Assembly: GCF_051020955.1 (NCBI RefSeq)
Contig: NC_135018.1
Span: forward strand, 13,083,439-13,147,438
Direction: 5' to 3'
Source: Megalopta genalis
Lineage: Eukaryota > Arthropoda > Insecta > Hymenoptera > Halictidae
DNA: 64,000 bases
Made by a program: the position numbers and the translations under genes
The notes under the pieces: generated by a model
Database searches by the model: none
What the model saw: the letters and a program-made list of their open reading frames with translations, nothing else
Told to the model about the DNA's origin: nothing
Shown: positions 13,401 to 24,300 of the stretch, piece after piece
How the letters are laid out: every line of letters begins with the position of its first letter
Numbering within the stretch: the first letter of the stretch is position 1

Positions 13401-13560
13401 ATCTTTTTGCTGACTATAAATTTAATCGCGAGGTAATGTATAATCAGCGAAAGTTTTAACGCGGTGTAATGTTCGCGTGAACGTATACTTACTTTCCCTT
13501 CCATGAGTGTTTGGTGACCAAAAAACACGCCACATCCTGGTTATCCTTTATCGGCATCAT
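4343..13560 (-). CDS. DNAJC13: DNAJC13 / RME-8, endosomal J-domain co-chaperone (complete, 18 coding exons)
   Basis: RME-8 recruits Hsc70 to early endosomes and works with sorting nexins, retromer and the WASH complex in cargo sorting. Coding exons on the - strand: 13560-13493, 13018-12751, 12541-11696, 11328-10885, 10800-10390, 10294-9729, 9641-8726, 8662-8306, 8227-8036, 7962-7450, 7366-6788, 6719-6290, 6216-5934, 5859-5646, 5566-5381, 5305-5165, 5092-4852, 4458-4343. All have GT/AG borders and keep phase; they sum to 6771 nt (2256 aa, against about 2240 in vertebrates). Landmarks are an N-terminal PH-like region (TKHSWKGKYKRIFSIG), a GYF_2-type domain near residues 991-1040, a J domain with HPD at 1348-1350, and four IWN repeats (LIWNHKT, AIWNAEM, LIWDNGT, LIWDDHA) before and after it. 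I chose the first of two adjacent ATGs; no earlier ATG follows in frame. Exon-intron joins are inferred by eye and by family alignment from memory, not by RNA data. Confidence 0.95.
7402..7423. repeat. (GT)n microsatellite in a DNAJC13 intron
   Basis: About ten GT units lie within the intron between the exons ending at 7450 and starting at 7366. It has no coding role. Confidence 0.9.
8036..8227 (-). CDS. DNAJC13: DNAJC13 exon encoding most of the J domain
   Basis: The 64 codons (residues about 1293-1356) start VRLFKDVLETWKKEVEKKPP, typical of RME-8 just before its J domain. Helix II and the loop follow with the HPD tripeptide, in KLAQMYHPDKNPQGR. HPD is the residue set that stimulates Hsp70 ATPase, so this copy looks functional. 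The next exon (7962) continues the domain with DKFEAVNQAYEFL. Confidence 0.93.
8726..9641 (-). CDS. DNAJC13: DNAJC13 exon carrying the GYF_2-type domain
   Basis: This is the largest exon. It starts in a split Ser codon and continues YEFFNDLYHRFILT, then reads through the conserved block MKCLCLQAMTIVYERY. Around residues 991-1040 comes EKEWYYNDGDQRKGPIS ... VWAQGLDGWR, a GYF_2-like pattern (W-YY ... GP ... W..GL.GW) known from this family. It ends in SDD before a GTAAGT donor at 8725. Confidence 0.9.
10885..11328 (-). CDS. DNAJC13: DNAJC13 exon 4, with an in-frame alternative 3' splice site
   Basis: From 11328 the exon reads DVTPLEWTVTTLQLQLNHV..., 25 residues not seen in the vertebrate sequence I can recall, then GLFTENKDK. 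An internal CTTACAG ends at 11254. Splicing there would start the exon at 11253 and join ...SVTQD directly to GLFTENKDK, matching the vertebrate arrangement. The two forms differ by exactly 75 nt, so both keep frame. The rest encodes the conserved LRRLVASKIGFTAF and QPMHDDCDLRQEQLNKSS blocks. Confidence 0.85.
13493..13560 (-). CDS. DNAJC13: DNAJC13 first coding exon with start codon
   Basis: It encodes MMPIKDNQDVACFLVTKHSW and the start of the next residues, ending in the middle of a Lys codon before a GTAAGT donor at 13492. The next exon (from 13018) completes the codon and continues YKRIFSIGS, the conserved start of the lipid-binding N-terminal region of RME-8. Two consecutive ATGs (13560-13558 and 13557-13555) could both serve as the start. 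Confidence 0.85.
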
Positions 13561-15380
13561 TGTAACATGTCCTGACAATGCGATACGTGTATTATCTCGA
13601 ATAATGTCTGAACAAAACACTGGTTACTATCTGTAAAAGACAAGTAGCGTAGGAGGGACATTCGCAGAAGGGAATCACACGACAGTCATCTCTGAAACGG
13701 TGTATACAGGCAACGTGAAATATAATTGAATTGCGTGTGCGATATTTACGCTCGTCGTACAAACGGAGGATATTTAGGCACTGTTTGATCGCATTTTACC
13801 CAACAAATGTCATTTTCAACGGCTCCATCGGACTGGGAGCGGCCATGATGCTCGGGGGTGTTAACAAACAGCTGTTTCCAGATGGCAGAGCAGTCAGAAT
13901 AGAAAACTTGATTCGTTTATGTCATGGAGCATGTTTGTTGAGACGGTACACTTACGTTTCGATTCCTAACCAATTTTCAGTGGACATTAGGATGGACCAG
14001 AGCTCTGAGATGCCTGGCCGCTTTACGATTCTTTTCCAGGGATTTCTATTAACAATCTATTGTAATCGTCTAATCCCATTTGTGAGGTTTCCTCTTCGCC
14101 ATTTGGAACAGATTCCGAGCAGAATCCTTGGCTCCATTAGCATCTGGTCTTGAGTAGAAATTTCAAGAACGGTTAGGCGCCTAAGAGCTCTGGAGTGGGC
14201 TAGAGTTTGGCATTGTTCGAATAAATTTTTCGAATAAAATTTAATTTGAGAAATATTTTGAATAAAACTTTATTTCAGAAATATTTCGACTAAATTCTTA
14301 AATACAGCCTCAAAGCTCTATATATGTGTAGAATTAAACTTTGTGCTCAACTTCTTCTACACTAACTTCTATCTAAACTTCTGCTCTTTATTTATTTTCT
14401 AAACTCTAAAATAGATAAACACAGATGGTTTTCTATCATATACATTTCAAATATTGCCGCGCTTTTCGACGTCTCGAATCTCAGATTACAGATGCGGCAA
14501 CAGTGTTCGCATATAGGTTCTAAATCTTGGGGTCATGGAATTCAAAAGTTTCGGCGGGAGTTTCGACTCTATTTAACAAGAATGCTTTGTGGTTTATGTA
14601 CAATATATGTAATTATGTAGTACGTAAATATAAAGCTTCTGTTTTTCCCGCTTGTTTATGTAATAAGCTTTTTATGAAGTGTTTAATTAACTTCGTTAAC
14701 CTTCGTAAAGAAGAAAATATACATTTTGAAGAACAGAGCAAAAGGTAGGAATTCACAGTATTAAAAAAGAGATTAAATGAGATGAACGGTTCTTAATTAT
14801 TTACGATTTGTATAATGACAAGCATATAATTCAAAACGTAAACTTTGTAGTGACATTTATACATTTTATGCATTTTGTAATGAATAAAAGCACGAATATG
14901 GAAGATGTAATATGATTCTGGCTTGGTTTTAATTTTAATTTGGTTGATCACTCGAAATGAGAACGAAGCTTACTATTTTATCCTAAACAAATGTCAATGC
15001 TATTTCTGAAATTCTAATTAACATGTCATTTACTTTCATATGTAAAATTGCAATGTAATATATGTTCCTTTAATATAGGAAGATTCAATTATAAATTGTG
15101 TTTAGATGTTGAAAATTTCTTTTGAATTTTTATGATTCGATGGAGGTTATATAAGTGATTTGATGTTTTTATTTATAATTTGATAAACAGGTGCATATAA
15201 AAAAATCCAGATATCTTATTACGTCATTAGCTGATAGGATACTTGATTTCTGATAGCTATTATAAGTAAATAAAAAAATATGCTCTGTTGATGCAATTAA
15301 ATTTCAAATTAACAACAATAATAATAAGTGGTTTAATTGATTTTAATTGTTACTACTTTTTTGAGAATTCAAATCTAAGG
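13561..15380. promoter_or_regulatory. Divergent intergenic region between DNAJC13 and AGGF1
   Basis: The first ATGs of two genes on opposite strands lie 1.8 kb apart, so both promoters should sit here, but I see no clear TATA box. A 140-codon open frame at 13731-14153 (+) is not recognisable and lies next to a repeat tail at 14206-14300, so I take it as non-coding. The half next to AGGF1 (14750-15380) is AT-rich and featureless. Shared bidirectional control is possible but not shown. Confidence 0.45.
14206..14300. repeat. TTCGAATAAA-type tail repeat, related to a copy at 56466-56605
   Basis: The motif GGCATTGTTCGAATAAA is followed by degenerate repeats of (T)TCGAATAAAATTT. The same junction, GGACATTGTTCGAATAAA followed by similar repeats, recurs at 56466. 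Two loci sharing a unique stretch plus a simple-repeat tail suggests a retroposon 3' end, though no reverse transcriptase is visible. Confidence 0.55.
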
Positions 15381-17750
15381 ATGATAGAGAGCACTGTTCT
15401 CAGTGAAAGCGATGAAGGAGAAATAAAATCAGATTTTGAAGATAACTTTCAAGATGAACTACACGATTTTCCTCATGTTTTGAAATTTATTAAACAAATG
15501 CGTGATCATATTAAAAAGCAGAACAAGAAAATCAATAAATTAAGAAATAAACTAAATGAACAGGTAAAATCAGGCCTCTTTTTTCCTTAATCATATTTAA
15601 TTGAATGATATATGCTTATTTACACATTTATTTTCGTAGAGGAATCAGAAGTTACTGGGGAAAAAAGAATTAATTGACTATGGAACTCAAACAAATCCTT
15701 TGGACTGTGAGAAAGAATCATATTTTTTACAGAATCATAATAGTAACGATAATAAAACATCAGGTAGTATAGCAGACCAAATTAAAGAAGCAGCTGAGTC
15801 AGCTTTGTTACAAACTGGTTTTGTGTATGAAGAAACTTCGGGTTTATATTATGATTATAATAGTGGATATTATTATGATGCAGTAAGCATTTGTTACAAT
15901 ATGCTGGATACTTTTTTCAACAACATATTTTTAAGTATATTTATATATTAAATTCTGTAAAAAACTGTTTTTCAGAAACAGGGTTTATATTATGATGGTA
16001 ATACAGGCATATATTACTATTATGATGAAGCCAAAGGAACTTATCAATTTCATAGCCAAGCACAAGTATCTGCGAGCGATGCAGCTTCACAAGTTCCAAG
16101 CAAGAAGGAGCAGAAAGCTAGAAAGGCGAACAAGGTTGAGATTTATTTTACTATGTTTAAACCTTGTTAAAGAAAGATCAATCATAAAAACACATTTTTA
16201 ATTTCAGGTTTCCGATGACATACATGAGTTAATAAATGGCCTTTCAAATATATCAATTGAAAAATACAGGCGTCAAGCACTAGGTAACTATCCTATGCCT
16301 TTAATATGCACACATGTCTCTCTTGTAGGATGAGGGGAAAAAACGCAAACTTGCAAAAACGGAAGAACCTTTGGAAGATAAAGAACTTGAGGAGGGGGAA
16401 TGTTCAAGCAACGATAACGACAGCAATTCTAATGATATTACGCCGGAATTATGTACTAGTAGTGACAGTGACCACGAGGAAGATCAAGGTTTATTTTTAA
16501 TTTCTTTTTCAATTAAATTAGCTTTGTTGTACATGACTTTTGCTTTTTTTTATTCATTTTATTATTGCGCAAAGCTATTTTTGTTTGTTATTAAATTAAA
16601 TAATATTCATTTGTAAATTAATTTTAACTCTAGCTCAAATGTGCATGTATGCAAGTATGCTTCCGACTACTGAAGTGCGGTTTCCTCTGCCAGGCTCATT
16701 TCTGATTCACACTGATATTTTACTAATACATATTTGTTGTCCTCAGGGTTAAGAATCTTGTACTAATATAAAGTATTTGTTTCAGATTTAGCCAAGATAT
16801 ATCCACCATGCATGAGAATCATAGTTAAAGAAACCAACCTGCCTAAACTGAAAGTCGGAAGCCTCTTTGTTGTTGCATACACAGGTGGTTCGATTGGTCG
16901 AGAAGGCGATCATTCAGTAGTTATACCAGACATAAACGTTAGCAAAGTACGTAATTGTAGATGCAAATAATTGTGATACAGATTCCGTGGAATCTCATTT
17001 TTGATCATCATTTTTTAGCATCATGCTCGATTGATATACGATGAAAACAAAAAGATGTATCAAATCATAGATTCTGGATCGAGGAATGGTACGTTGTTGA
17101 ATGGTAAAAGGCTGTCTGTAGCCAAACAAGAATCCGATTTCCACGAAGTGACGCACGGCTCAATTATACAAGTTGGAAGTACCAAATTGTTATGTCATAT
17201 TCATAATGGCAATGAAACATGTGGCCACTGCGAGCCAGGACTTGTTCAACAATGTAGTAGCACGGAGGAGAATAAAACATCCAAGAAAACACTTCACAAA
17301 CAGGAATTGAGGCGACTGAAGCACAAATTTGGCGTGGAAAAGGATAATGTTACTGCTGCAAGTCAGTTAGCTTCAGGGTATCAAGACAGAGCGCAAAGCA
17401 GAAGACAGTGCATTGGTTCATTGAATCACCATGCTAAAACGCAACAAAGTTCCATGGACACGTGAGTTAAAATTTGATTATTCTCTGAATTATTTAAGCA
17501 ATTTAGAATTTCTATATTTTTAAAAACATAAACGATTTCTTTGATTTTTATTCTATTTATATTTTTTTTTGTGGGTAGTTACATACATTTTTTAGTTTCA
17601 AGACATGCATTCTCAATAATTTTATAATTTCCGTTTCAATTTGATTATAGATCTATAACTAAGGACAATAGAGGATTCAAACTATTATCAAAGATGGGCT
17701 GGACAGAGGGTCAATCACTGGGAAAAGAAGGGGATGGCCGCACCGAACCG
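15381..17750 (+). CDS. AGGF1: AGGF1-like protein with OCRE, FHA and G-patch modules (3' end unresolved)
   Basis: Human AGGF1 (VG5Q) is an OCRE/FHA/G-patch protein; a nuclear, RNA-related role is likely for the insect protein but is inference. Exons: 15381-15563, 15640-15882, 15976-16134, 16329-16488, 16786-16946, 17019-17461, 17651-17750. They keep phase and give 483 residues to 17750. In order: an acidic start and a Lys-rich coiled-coil-like stretch (about 1-65); an OCRE domain of aromatic repeats (GLYYDYNSGYYYDA, GLYYDGNTGIYYYYDEAKG, about 120-170); an acidic linker (EDKELEEGE); an FHA domain (GSIGRE, VSKHHARL, SRNGTLLNGKR, about 265-350); and the start of a G-patch (KMGWTEGQSLGKEGDG, about 460-483). 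I chose the ATG at 15381; an in-frame ATG at 15288 adds an unlikely AT-rich leader. The vertebrate protein is about 714 aa, so the C-terminus is short or its exons were missed. Confidence 0.9.
15640..16134 (+). CDS. AGGF1: AGGF1 exons encoding the OCRE domain
   Basis: The exons 15640-15882 and 15976-16134 join as ...YYYDA|KQGLYYDG. Together they give the OCRE repeat pattern of imperfect 8-residue units rich in Tyr, Gly and Asp, ending DEAKGTYQFHSQ. The second exon ends in KANK before GTTGAG, a weak donor, which may relate to the possible extra exon at 16208-16283. Confidence 0.88.
16208..16283 (+). other. AGGF1: Possible 76-nt cassette (frame-breaking) exon inside AGGF1
   Basis: An ATTTCAG acceptor at 16201-16207 and a G|GTAAC donor at 16284 flank an open segment reading VSDDIHELINGLSNISIEKY and a few more residues. 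Entry phase fits the preceding exon. Its length is not a multiple of three, and inclusion would place a TGA stop right after the next acceptor (GGA TGA at 16329). It is either a poison exon, an evolutionary remnant, or not an exon. Confidence 0.35.
16786..17461 (+). CDS. AGGF1: AGGF1 exons encoding the FHA domain
   Basis: The exons 16786-16946 and 17019-17461 join exactly at VSK|HHARL. FHA landmarks are the Gly-Arg of GSIGRE (about residues 286-287), Ser-x-x-His of SKHH (301-304) and Asn-Gly of SRNGT (325-326), the residues that contact phosphothreonine in the family. After the domain comes a Cys/His cluster (CHIHNGNETCGHCEPG), which AGGF1 homologues also carry, and then a charged helix (QELRRLKHKFG). 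Confidence 0.9.
17651..17750 (+). CDS. AGGF1: AGGF1 exon with the first half of the G-patch
   Basis: It reads SITKDNRGFKLLSKMGWTEG and then QSLGKEGDGRTEP before GTAAGT at 17751. The G-patch pattern (G..LL.KMGW..G..LGK...G) is clear, but the expected ending (a hydrophobic run and a final GLG) is not in this exon. I could not find it in the next 1.3 kb. The first acceptor giving any continuation, GCAG at 17953-17956, would add one Ile codon and then TGA at 17960-17962. Confidence 0.85.
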
Positions 17751-18985
17751 GTAAGTACCTCAACGCTCATTTTATGGTACTTCTTAAGTAGATATCTTTA
17801 CCATGGTATATTTACCGTTAATTTTAGAAGTAAGTATTTAATATTTTACTTTAAAAATATGTTAATTTTAGTATTGGAGCATAAAGAAAAGAATTATGAT
17901 TATTTTAATATATGTACAGTTTCTAGTAAAGACTTATAATTATTTTTATTATGCAGATATGAAAACCACTTATGTGATAGAAATATTGTAATACATTCGC
18001 ACGATCGTTGATTCGAAGGTAGGCAATTAAGAAATTTATTAGACGAATTATATTTTAGCGAATTATTTATTTTAGAGACTTCAGAAGATTGATATTTTTT
18101 ATTACAAGAGTTCTACAATCTCTAATAATTGTATTAACTCGGTAGTAATAGTATTTCTAATTTTTACCATAAGTAGAATCGGCCAGCAATAGACAGACGT
18201 GTTAGTCTAGGTTCCTATATTTTCTATATGTACAATATTTTCTGGTCTCTGTGTTTAATATTCATCACAATGCTTGTGTATCCAACGCAATTTCAAGATA
18301 TACAAAAAGATAGACAAACGCTTATTACTTTTTTACATTTTTGTCTTTAATATAAGAATTTATTCTCATCTCTCTATGCTGAAGGAGCTAAAAATCGTGC
18401 GAATCTTTTTTAAATATTTACCTATTTAAAGTTTCGAGTAACCAAAATTGCTATAAATGCATCAAATCTACTAGGGTTTAAAAACAGTCTAAACGTATGA
18501 AATTTCCATTTTATACATAACTAAACCCTTGTGCAAAATCATCACTAATACAATTAGTCTGCGGATCTTCATGTTTCCTGTTTTCACGTTTAATTATGTA
18601 GTTACAATAAAATATGGTTAATTCAAACAAGTTAATCTTTAGCATCAGATTCAGAGCCTCTACTATCCAAACTATTCTATCATCTAGAATATATTCAATT
18701 ATAGGAACGTATAAACTGACTTTCCATAAGCGTCTGAATGAGTTTGATGAGGGAGATTCCACTATAAACATTTTGCCGTATTTTACAAACCAGCATATAT
18801 ACCGATACAGTTGCCCATTAGTAAAGCAGTTCATTGTCAACTCTCAGTGAAATCGGCAACTAAAATCAGGACGCAGGACACGACGGCTAAAAGAACCAAA
18901 TTAACAATGGAAATCTCCAAAATGAAATACATTTACAATCTGCACGTCTGAAAATACATCTTGGCCGTGTGGAAGCAAAATTAGG
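17751..18985. other. AT-rich sequence downstream of AGGF1, no gene seen
   Basis: It should contain the AGGF1 3' end, but no G-patch remainder or other conserved coding segment is visible on either strand. The frame of the last exon stays open through the donor to 17939, reading an AT-rich, membrane-like composition that looks like translated intron. A fragment of the dispersed GCGGAT repeat family lies at about 18554-18575. Confidence 0.5.
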
Positions 18986-18989
18986 AAGA

Positions 18990-19444
18990 AACCTCGGAAG
19001 CTCAGGATTTCCAGTTCCCTAATCTCTCAACGACAGAAGTTCCGACAGAACCTGTGGTTCGAGGGGACCGCGGATAACGGTCGTTCCCGGACGAAAAGTG
19101 TTGACCCAATTGCCAATTCCAGGCATCCTCTGTCTATCAGACAGCGGGCAACGCTGGCAGGTCGCGGGCGTGTGCTATCGTCGCCGTGCGAATCAGGCTG
19201 ACGTCAATCGGCAATTGCGTGCACGGGACACTGGTCGTTTCGCGTATCGCCGGGCTGTTCGGTCGCATTCGGCTCAGCGTTGCGCAGCACGTGTGTCCAA
19301 TGCAAAAGGTGTGCAGAGAGACGAGTCGGCGTCGGTGGCCATTCATTAGCCGGACGGTCGGTGCGGTCGCGGCGCAGCAATTCACAGTCCAGACTGGTTG
19401 TTCGCCTTTTTCGCGCCGCGCTAAAAACTCCGCCGGTTCTATCC

Positions 19445-19492
<48 letters not shown>

Positions 19493-20275
19493 ATCCCTGC
19501 TCGTACACGGTCCTCCTCTCGTCCTCCCACGCGCGCCACCCTCATCCGACTGACCCGTCGGATTCACACGTGCACGATACACGTACGCCGAAAAGCTAGA
19601 CGGCTGCTGCTGTCGGTGCTGGTGCTGCTTACTCGTCCGGCCGCATCACATTTCGACGGCGACGAAACGAGCGCCGACGGCACGAGCAGAGCATTCGTAT
19701 GATAACGAGCGTAACTCTGCGAGACATGAAACGGATTAGTGGAGGGGATCCGTCCAACGGAGGGGTCAACGGGGGTGCGGACCGGGTGGAAACGAAAACG
19801 GGAGCAGCCGGGAAGAGAGAAAAAGAGAGATAGAGAGCCGGCGAGCGCGTCAGTCGGGAGGGGGACAAGAGAGGTGCCCCGGGGTAATGAATGCAAATGT
19901 ATTGAAATCCAAATCATTATTTTGTCTAGACGCATCGTATGCTCTATTGCACGCTTCGCCCCGGCTTAAGGAGGGGGCACAGGAGCCGCGCGGACGGATT
20001 AAGGGACACAGGGAAGGGGACCGGTGTTTTTCCTCGTCTCTGTGTACCTTGAAGCGATGCTCTGCTAATTTGCCTCGTACCTTTATCCCTATGATGTCCG
20101 ACGTTTCGCCTCTTTTTCTCTCTTCTTCGCCGCCTTCCTTTCTGCCGCTTCTTTTTTCGCTTCGGACGAATTTGTCTGCCACCCCCGTGCCACGCTTTCC
20201 ACCCCCGCAGACGCGACGCTTGTCTTCTACCCTTGCGGTTTTGTTGCGACGTTGCTGGGCACGGTGAATCAATGG
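18990..20275. other. GC/CpG-rich block with a (CT)n core; possible promoter or 5' exon region
   Basis: Base composition changes sharply here from AT-rich to CpG-rich on both sides. Several open frames overlap, but none resembles a known protein; they arise because stop codons are rare in CpG-rich DNA and in the (CT)n tract. A CpG-rich promoter region of a gene to the right is possible, but no start site can be fixed. Confidence 0.35.
19446..19490. repeat. (CT)n microsatellite
   Basis: An almost pure CT run of about 45 bases. Confidence 0.95.
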
Positions 20276-21090
20276 GAGTTCAGGGGAAAAATTGTGTTTC
20301 GACCTGTTATTAACCCTCTATTGCATACCGTTCCCGAATGGCAGTTTGATTTCAAATGTTCCATAGCTTAAAGAGCTGAGCAAAATTGAAAATTGTATGC
20401 TGGTTCCATACGGGAACAATGTACTTATGACCAACACTGACAGATACCACTAGTATCCCAATCACATTCTCGTGCATGCAAGAAATGCAGATAAACAAAG
20501 CATTTTGAAGCATTAAGTCGAGATACCATCTAAAATTGGTGGTTGTGAATGCTCTTATACACGGTTAAATATTAAAAAGATCGTTCCTTGGCGACTATTT
20601 TGTTCATCTGAAACGAAGAAACATACACGGTTCAGAATTAGTATGAGTTTGGCTATAGCATGTATTAGGAACAAATGAAAAACAAAACAGTACTTAAAAA
20701 AGTAGCGACACTTCGGAATTTACTTATCGATTTTTCTTATTGATTTGTCAATATTAAGAGAATGTAAAGAAATAAAAATTTTAGGTTGTTCGAGAAAAAG
20801 TTCGAGAAAAGTACATTTAAAGTTGCATATGTCAATGATAATCATTACAAATAACATAATTTCAACCAGCTGCAAATTCTCGAATTTTAAGAATTCTGAT
20901 CATAATTTCGACCACCTGTGACTTTCTTAATTCTAAGAATTCAAGCATAAGGTATCGCAGACGTATTTTTGAACCTGTGTATTTTTCAAGAAAATATAAA
21001 AATCGATTTTTTCAAAGATTCCCGCTGGAATATAGCTCCATAAACGTGTTTCCTATTCCAACTTTGAAGACCGTTTTACGAGTTTCGTGT
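20276..21090. other. AT-rich non-coding stretch with an inverted repeat
   Basis: TTAA followed by CCCTCTATTGCATACCGTTC (20310-20333) is answered near 20398-20430 by a partly complementary segment containing GGTTCCATACGGGAACAATG. The pair may be the two ends of a short palindromic element beside TTAA. The rest shows nothing codable. Confidence 0.45.
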
Positions 21091-21514
21091 AACTCGAGTT
21101 GGCTCCCTCGTCCATTTTATTGAAAAGAATTCACGAGAGCAAAATTTATTATAATTCGAGACGTCGGGTGAGCTCCTCCTCGAAAACTGTGCGTCCGAGT
21201 CCTCCTACATCTCCGTCGTTTTACATCGCAGCCGGCAATCACAATTTTATATCGGCCCTTTGTTTTTACGCGACGCAAGCTCTTTGTCGAACGCGTCGCC
21301 TACATCGTAAAGTGGAAATACACTCGCGGGACGGTGGAAAGCCGAAGGAGGACGAAAAAGGGATATTTCTGTAGCCAAAGAGAGAAGGAGAGATAGAGAA
21401 AGGGAGAAAGAGAGAAAGTGAGATAGAGAGAGAGTCCGCGTTCGATTCGAGAGTCCGTAAACCAGACATTGTAAAGCCCTCGAATGGCGATTGCCAGTAA
21501 ACCGCGAGGACCCG

Positions 21515-21636
21515 ATAAAGTATAAAATTGTCGCGAGTACTGCGAAAGTGCCGTTAGCAGGTGTAGGTGGTACGTGTCCTATCTGACCGAATGAAATCTC
21601 GGGCAGGTTCATTTATTTGAGTGCTCCGTCGTAAGG
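21515..21636 (+). promoter_or_regulatory. Weak candidate TATA box and short non-coding exon with donor
   Basis: AAAGTATAAAAT near 21515-21530 is followed about 105 bases later by GTAAG|GTGAGC (donor GT at 21636). A TATA-driven 5' UTR exon is conceivable in this GC-rich patch. Nothing beyond the two motifs supports it. Confidence 0.15.
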
Positions 21637-21639
21637 TGA

Positions 21640-24300
21640 GCGTTCCTTTTTCTTCTTTTTTTTTATTATCGTCCTGTCGGGCAACAAGATTTATCGTCTA
21701 ATAATAAGCGTTTCCCGATTGAATCGTAAGTTTCGCTCGCGGAACTCTGAAAGATTAATTAGGTTCCAGTAATCTTCGCGTGACATGTGGCCGGGGTTCG
21801 CTACGAACTCGTAGGTGGCAACTTTCCACGACCGGCGGTGATTGGAGAAAATTCTGCACGGAAAAATATCGCGGTCTGTCGTGGCTGCAACATTTTGAAA
21901 TTGCTGCACCTGGAAATTGAGAAAATTTATGTAACGCCGAATGATTTATTTCTTCTGCGTACAGTTAACTGTTCTACGAAGTTGTTCCTTTTAATAGCTT
22001 TATTATGTTGGATGAATTTGAAGATAGAATTTCTAGCGAGGAGACGTTTCTGGTAGACACTCTCTTTGAATTTGAATAATGTTAGACTGCGGAGTTTGGG
22101 GAAAAATTTAAACGAAATTCTAGTAACATTTAGTTTGTTCAATACGTTACAGTAAAAATTAATTTCAGAATCAACGTGATACGTTTGATAGAACCGGAAA
22201 CAAGTTTCTGTTTAATACCGGCTCCACGCGATCGATGCGGGCAATATTTCCGTTGCGCGAAGATTCGCAGTTTGGTTGTCAAATTTTGATGAGCACGTTG
22301 GACGCTCGCAGTTCATTTTCTTTATCACTTATGAGCGGCGACGCTGCAATTCACCCGGAGTTGTAAAGTTTCCCCTCGTCGCAATCAATGCATTGGTCGC
22401 GGAGCGGCCCCTTGTAAGGCACTCTTAGAATGCATTCGGAAACTGCAACAATTTCGTTTTATGGACTTTCTCGTCTACCGACTACCGCCGCGAACCATTT
22501 CACGGATACGCCGTGAGCAACCACGGTAGTGCCTTTTACGATTTACGTTCATTTCCATATTGCATCTGCCTGCCCTTTACACCGCCACCGGGAAAAACTT
22601 GACTGATTAATGACATAATAAATAATCCAACGCCGGGCCCCCCTCGGCGGAATGAGGATTCGTGGTGCTTCCATAAAATCTCCTCTCGGGATGAGTCTCT
22701 CTACGATCGTGCTTTGAAAAGTCGAAACAGCTTGCACGACTGTAAATTAAAACTTCTCGGGGGAAAGTGTGTGCAGCTCGAATCTTTTTCTCAGTATAGA
22801 CGCCCGATCTTTACTTTCGATCATTGAAATCGAAAATGAATTTATCATAGGTTTTAAATATTTTCTAGAAAATTGTTTCGCAGCTGGTGTCTCTGTTGCA
22901 CGTAAAATGTTTGATGAAAATCTTCAATCAAATAATATTTCCAGGCGGAACGAAGGAATATTTAGTGTGATATTTCTATCTGATCTTTGCGATTATTAAA
23001 TAACCAAGAAAATGTGTACTGTTTTGTGATACTTATTCACGAAGGTGGCTTCTATTATCGTTTCCAACGGTTTATCCATTTCTTTATTATCCACTTAGTT
23101 CCTCCAAAAGTTTTGCAGAATCGCCGATTTAGTAAACGATTGTCTAATTAAATCGGATAACGGTAGTTAATGAGAAACGTGGGGGAGCCACAAAGGAAAA
23201 TCTTGACGATTCTGAACTTATACCATTTCTGTTGTATTCAAAACGGTGTTTCGATTCTGTAGGAGTTTTATCGGTGCTGATTCGCCAGTGGACGTGTTAA
23301 AATTTCCATTTTATCGCTCGACTGTAGACGTTTATGCAAATGCAGGAATTTATGGACTTGTTTACATCAACTGCACTCAAACGGAAGTTTTGTTTGATGC
23401 GTTAAACGTTCCTTAAATTGTACTGTGTTCGAATAAATTGAAGCTGTACGAAATCTGTTGCACACTGTTACAAATTACAAATCTAAAAGGTATCATAAGT
23501 AGACCGCCGATTTTGTGCATTTATGACAAAAATGTGCGGATCGAGTGCAAAACATGATAAGCATTTAAAGAGTTTCAAAATTCTATTGCACCATGCTGAA
23601 CTCATAAAAATTGTTTAAAAAGAAGAAATAGATGTGTTACAACTAACGCAGACAATTTTTATTTTGTTCATCAAGTTGTACTTTACTTTTACAATTTTAA
23701 ATTGTGCTAATTACAACATATATATATATGAATATATATATGAGGGATTATAATTGATTTGAATTCTGTGTTGAGATATTGATAATATTCTGCAAAAGGT
23801 GTTTGACTATTGATTTTCTCATTTATTATAGCTTAAATAAATACTAAAAGCTAAGAATACTCAAACGCCTAGACGAAAATTATTTATTTACATTTACTGG
23901 TTATAAAAGAAACTAATCTTCGTTAGTCTACTTCGTATTTTCACATTATTGACTATGTTATTATCTACATATTATAGTCTTGGATTACGCTAATGGAGTG
24001 AAATTATGTTGATTAATTCTATTACGAGATTTAATTGATCATTGGTGTCGTACATGTGTTCATTATAATCTTTAAATATCAAAGTACCAGCATCGCTCAA
24101 AATTTATATTATTAACTTTCGTATAAGATTTTTCTGTCTTAACTGATTAGCGTCTTCGGTATGACCTATTTCCTTGCCGTGTCAGACACTTTGAACGATC
24201 TTTTGCTCACGCGCGACGACAAATTTTACGCGAATAATATTATTAAGTTATTTATTCATTCAAATAATTATTTAGACGAAAAGTTATTCGAATGATGCCA
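21640..24300. other. Non-coding stretch
   Basis: Mixed composition with no recognisable exon. It includes a copy of the dispersed GCGGAT element (23500-23676) and a short TA-rich tract near 23718-23742. Confidence 0.5.
23500..23676. repeat. Copy of the dispersed GCGGAT terminal-inverted-repeat family
   Basis: It starts TAGACCGCCGATTTTGTGCA followed by TTTATGACAAAA, the typical one end of the family. About 150 bases later it shows ACGCAGACAATTTTTATTTT, the typical sub-terminal motif of the other end. The very end is diverged. Confidence 0.6.

Noticed and set aside
13731..14153. 140-codon open frame between DNAJC13 and AGGF1
   Set aside because: No recognisable motif, and it adjoins a retroposon-like tail. 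Long open frames of this size occur by chance in this window.
15288..15380. Upstream in-frame ATG extending AGGF1 by 31 residues
   Set aside because: The added sequence is AT-rich and hydrophobic, unlike the acidic start typical of the family; 15381 is followed directly by the acidic segment.
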